Shown here: positions 60,101 to 64,000 of the stretch, piece by piece
Layout of the letters: each line of letters begins with the position of its first letter
Numbering within the stretch: position 1 is the stretch's first letter
Assembly: GCA_018881555.1 (NCBI GenBank)
Contig: JACAXG010000104.1
Coordinates: forward strand, 2,795,103 to 2,859,102
Source: Amblyornis subalaris
Lineage: Eukaryota; Chordata; Aves; Passeriformes; Ptilonorhynchidae
DNA length: 64,000 nt
Reading direction: 5' to 3'
Position numbers and translations under genes: made by a program
Notes under the pieces: model-generated
The model's input: only the letters and a program-made list of their open reading frames with translations
Database searches by the model: none
Told to the model about the DNA's origin: nothing

Positions 60101-62094
60101 TGGGGTTTGCAGTCAAAAGCAGCCTTTAGAGTTACAGATAGGTACCTGCAGTGGAGGAAAATGGTTTGCAGGGAAACAAGTCACTTTCAGAGAATCAACT
60201 TTTCATGAAAACAGGAGAAAACTTGCTTAACATTTCAAGGAAAATTCCTTGACAACAACATTTTGCAATCTAATTAGATATGCAGGTGTCCTTGTCAGGT
60301 TTGGCTCTGCTAGATTTCTCAAGACATTAACAAAAACTTTGCAAATGCAAAAGGATCAATCAGAATAGCTGAAAAATGAAAATAATTTTCTTTTCTTCTA
60401 AAACTTGCCCATTTTGAGCAAGTGGGCAAATGGATTCAGCATTTTCAAAGTATTTAAAAGTTAAACATCTTCCAGTATTGGTATAATTACTGTTATGTAC
60501 CTGCTGTTAATAAATATTTTGTGTTGGAAAATAAAGTATATTATGGTTGGAATCATAAGCTCATGACAGTAATTTGGTGTTAAATTACAAAGGGCATTAG
60601 AACAAATATCAGACACAAGAATAGACTAAGACTAGTAGTTGTTAATCTTCAATTTGAACGCAGGCAAAACAGATGGAGTTAAATTCAGTGTCAGTAGTTA
60701 TTAATATATTTAGGTTACCACATGCTAAGGGCAAAAACCCTGTTATTAGAAGAAAAGAGAAAGGCGGATTGTACTCCTTTCAAATGGAAGAGCTGATTTT
60801 GAGGAGAAACAAGTGAGATACCACTGCAACCACATTGTGTTACTACCACTGAAATGAGTCCTTGCAAACTATATCCTGTAAAGGAAGANGTTTATTGGGT
60901 TTCTACTCATTTGGATCTGTAGGTGTCCAGCACATTCCAGAGGCCTTGAAAACAGACAACATTTATCAATCAATAATCTAACCTGTTACTTTCTAACAAA
61001 ATCCTCCACAGCAAGAAAGGCCTGTTTCAGTCTTTGGAAGAGGAATCTGAGCCCTGTTGTAATCACCAGTTTCTGGCACAGCTTTACCCCTGCTAGGACA
61101 CAGATTTTGCAGTCCCCTGTGAGACTTGCATCCACTTGCACAGAACAATTTCTTGGGCTATTTTTGCTGCCACACATCCCTCACAGTTGCATAATTTGAT
61201 GTTACTTAAATTATGACCTTTTGCTAAGATCTTATTAAATTTGTTATCAACAGCTCAAGAAAGCCATGTAAAAGGCCTGAACAATTAACATTATTCTTTA
61301 TGCTACAACAACACTGCAACACGCCAGCACTTCCCAAACATGGTGCAAATGTGATGTATGTCCCATAGAATGAACTATAAATGTGGCTTTGTACCTACAG
61401 AAAAGCAGGTTTTGTCATTGCCCGGGGCATAGCCAGCAGCATGGGAACATATATCTGTTTCATCTTCAGTTTTGCAGAACTGCTCACAGTTCCCACGTTG
61501 ACCTTGCATGCACTTGGTATGACTGCAAAGGAGAAAAAATGTATAGGGAGGTTACAGATTCATGGTGACTTCATAAAAGCATAAGCAGCTCATAAAAGCT
61601 TGCTTGCAAACATTAGTCAAACACACCAGCACTTTAGGAAATTCCTGTCAAAGGCCTTAATAATAACAGTTGTATTATTTAAAAAATGGTAAGCTGTCAA
61701 CATCAGGTAGACCTCTATTATTCTACATCTTATGTTGTGTTTCCCAGCTGTAACTAACAGCTCTTGGAGAGCAATTCAAGGAGTAATCTGTACTTGCCAG
61801 AACAGCCGTCGTACTAACNCAAAGAGGAACATGGGTGTGGGGAAGAGGAAAAAATTAGCAACAACTAACGCATCAGTAATAAATGAGGTATTGGACTCTT
61901 AGTAGATCCTTGCAATATTCTTTTTCCATCTGCATATGGCTCATGCTACCTTAGCTCAGTCCCTGGTACTGCAATATCACAGGCAGAGACAGAGAGCTCT
62001 TCCTGGCTCTAACAGTGCGAGAGCAAGTAAACTGGTCCTAACAGATGCTGTCTAACGTGTTCCTACAGATTCATAATGAGATTCCACAGCTCAC

Positions 62095-62230
62095 CCACAC
62101 ATCTTAACACACTCCTTTTTAGCCTTATAATGTCCAAAAGGTATTTCCTAATACCTAATCTAAGTGGCCCTTAGAGTGACGGGGTCCCATTACTTCTTGT
62201 CCTAGCTGTTCACCCTCATGTAAACGAACA
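62095..62230 (-). mobile_element. Possible ancient CR1 remnant
   Basis: TATTTCCTAATACCTAATCT followed by a TTACTTCTTGTCCTAGCTG stretch resembles an old antisense CR1 3' region. No 3' tail is seen. The assignment is weak. Confidence 0.35.
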
Positions 62231-64000
62231 AGTCTTGCTTTTATTACATATTGTGCAAATTTCTGTGGTTGTGTGCTGTGGGACCAAAGGTGAAATTTTG
62301 TTTTTGTGTTTACATAATTGCCTTCTATTTACATTGGACCACTGTTCCAGTTTCCCAAGAATGCCTGAATGCTCATCTCAACTTACAGTAGTCCTTCCAG
62401 TCTGGAATGAGGTACAAAAGCAGTGAATAAACACTCTCTTTTGTCTTGCATGTTACTGTGGAAAATACCAGTGTCAGAGGTCATCAGGCTCACCTCTGTG
62501 GAGCTTTGCACTCCATATAATCTTTCAATCAAGTAGCACAGTTTCTCAACCAGATTTGCACCAAACTTAACAGTAGTTTCATCCAGATCGGTGTTTCTCA
62601 TTCTGTTGCAATAAAAGCGTTAGATAAAATGATGTTAGAAGCCTCCCTTAAAGGAGAGACCTGAGGTTTACTCCATCTTTTGCAGCCACCCAGCCTGTTA
62701 TCCTGTCTTCAGAGAAAATTGATGTGATCTTTTCTTGGAGAAATTTGGTGTGATTTTTTCCTGGCTAGTGCAATTCAGCAGTTTCTCTCCTCCTTGTTGG
62801 GTGCAAGTTATTTTGTACCTTAAGGAAGAAAGTCTTTCTTCTCCATTGGGCACAGACTAACATTCTTGGTCTTTCTTCCGTTATTCATATACTTAGATCA
62901 GCTCTTGATTTTCACATCATGTTTATCTTATTGTATTTACTCCTCAGCTTTTCTGATTTTATGCCAGGATGTTTATAATTCTTTTATACAGAGCTAGACA
63001 CTTTTATACTTCCTTTTGGAGGTCAGGTCACNACAGATCTTGCAGTTTTAATCCATCCTCTTGTCCTTTCCTGACCTTGGTATAGTTTTGACATGTGCCT
63101 TACCACGTTGGGGTTTTGTGGGGATTTTGGAAGTAGCCTCTCTTTTAAAAATATATTAATTTTATCCTCTTGTTCTTTCTCTTTACTTCATTAATGAGCT
63201 CTATCATTTTTACAGGTACTTTTATAAAAGTCATCTTCCATCTTTGTATTCTCAGCAGCTTCTAGTCTATATATTAAAATTAAATGCACACAAGTGCACT
63301 CAAAATTGCTTTCTACACGTTTGTATGAGATGATTTTCCTTGAAACGTTCTGAAGACTCTCAGGGCACCCTGTGTCCCACTAAGTACCTCTCTCATCTCA
63401 TCTCTGGAATGTAAAAATCCATCTCTAACTCACAGCTCTTGTAATGGTGATGACTCAGGTGTTTGTTCAGTTGTCTCCAACCAGAGACAACAACAAAATT
63501 AAAACATAAGGCATGCATCATGTCTGCAGCATGATTCATAAACTTACTCGGTAGAGAAGCATCTCAGGGTACAACCTGAAAGAGAGGTGGGATGCTTCAT
63601 CAAGTGGAGATGTGATGATTTTGTGGAGACTTATAAAAGTACAGTGGGTGATGGGGTAGGCCTCTCATTCCCCTCTGCACTGTTAAACCTTGTGGGGTTC
63701 ATTATGTCACTCAGTAACTTATAAATGGATAGTATGTGTTATTTAATTATCACATATCTTGGGAAAGAGAAGAATAGACATTGTTTGTGCTGTTTGTTTG
63801 AACTTGACGGTGCTTGTGGGTCCTTTCCACCTCAGTATATTCTGTGCATTTGGAAGCACTACATATCGACATATGGATGGATGTGTGTTTTCCTCCCATA
63901 CTGTGGGATACCATAACGAAGGACAGCTTGTCCACATGCGTTCCTTACGGCAGCCCCCATCGTGCTGCACACCTGACAGCTACTTACATCTCCCACTCCA

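Larger units (their letters stand above)
49391..64000. other. Intergenic region upstream of PROZ (toward expected F10)
   Basis: No exon, RNA gene or intact repeat ORF was recognised. Only the CR1 end at 54030-54180, a possible old CR1 remnant near 62095-62230, homopolymers and candidate PROZ regulatory motifs are supported. Open frames up to 180 codons (for example 52065-52607) have no recognisable family and no splice-consistent partner. By synteny the next gene would be F10, but none of its exons is visible. Confidence 0.6.

Overview
This window is nuclear DNA from a vertebrate, almost certainly a bird. The evidence is three spliced genes with GT-AG introns (two introns are AT-AC), introns that are short for a vertebrate, a CpG-island promoter, and repeats that are mainly CR1 LINE fragments. 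The CR1 pieces include 3' ends with ATTCTATGAT-type tails and a decayed endonuclease segment. About forty isolated single N bases are scattered through it. I cannot name the species. The gene order matches the block CUL4A-PCID2-PROZ beside F10/F7 that is known from human 13q34, seen here in reverse orientation.

Layout. (1) 1-24802, minus strand: CUL4A, the cullin scaffold of CRL4 ubiquitin ligases. Exons 1-13 are present (487 codons). The rest, including the RBX1-binding and neddylation region, lies beyond the left edge. (2) About 24200-25925: a GC-rich bidirectional promoter shared by CUL4A (minus) and PCID2 (plus), holding a perfect GTCACGTGAC palindrome, a CCAAT box, a GC box and YY1-like sites. 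(3) 25938-37749, plus strand: a complete PCID2 (14 exons, 399 aa), a PCI-domain subunit of the TREX-2 mRNA-export complex. (4) 37750-39118: short convergent 3' region. (5) 39119-49390, minus strand: a complete PROZ (8 coding exons, 407 aa), the vitamin K-dependent pseudoprotease protein Z, with signal peptide, propeptide, Gla domain, two EGF domains and a protease-like domain that lacks the whole catalytic triad. (6) 49391-64000: intergenic sequence toward where F10 is expected. No exon was recognised there. It contains a CR1 3' end and a few candidate liver-type regulatory motifs.

All exon boundaries were assigned by hand. Phase is continuous across every junction, and the complete genes give 399 and 407 codons plus stop, close to the human family lengths.

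The most notable observations are two AT-AC (U12-type, minor spliceosome) introns, one in CUL4A and one in PCID2, the two genes that share a promoter. Others are a perfect 18-bp tandem duplication of a PCID2 splice donor that creates a second in-frame donor, a perfect CLEAR/E-box palindrome in the shared promoter, and a PROZ triad changed at all three positions. CUL4A and PCID2 are broadly used nuclear genes (ubiquitin ligase scaffold, mRNA export). PROZ is a secreted liver coagulation cofactor and is linked to them only by position.
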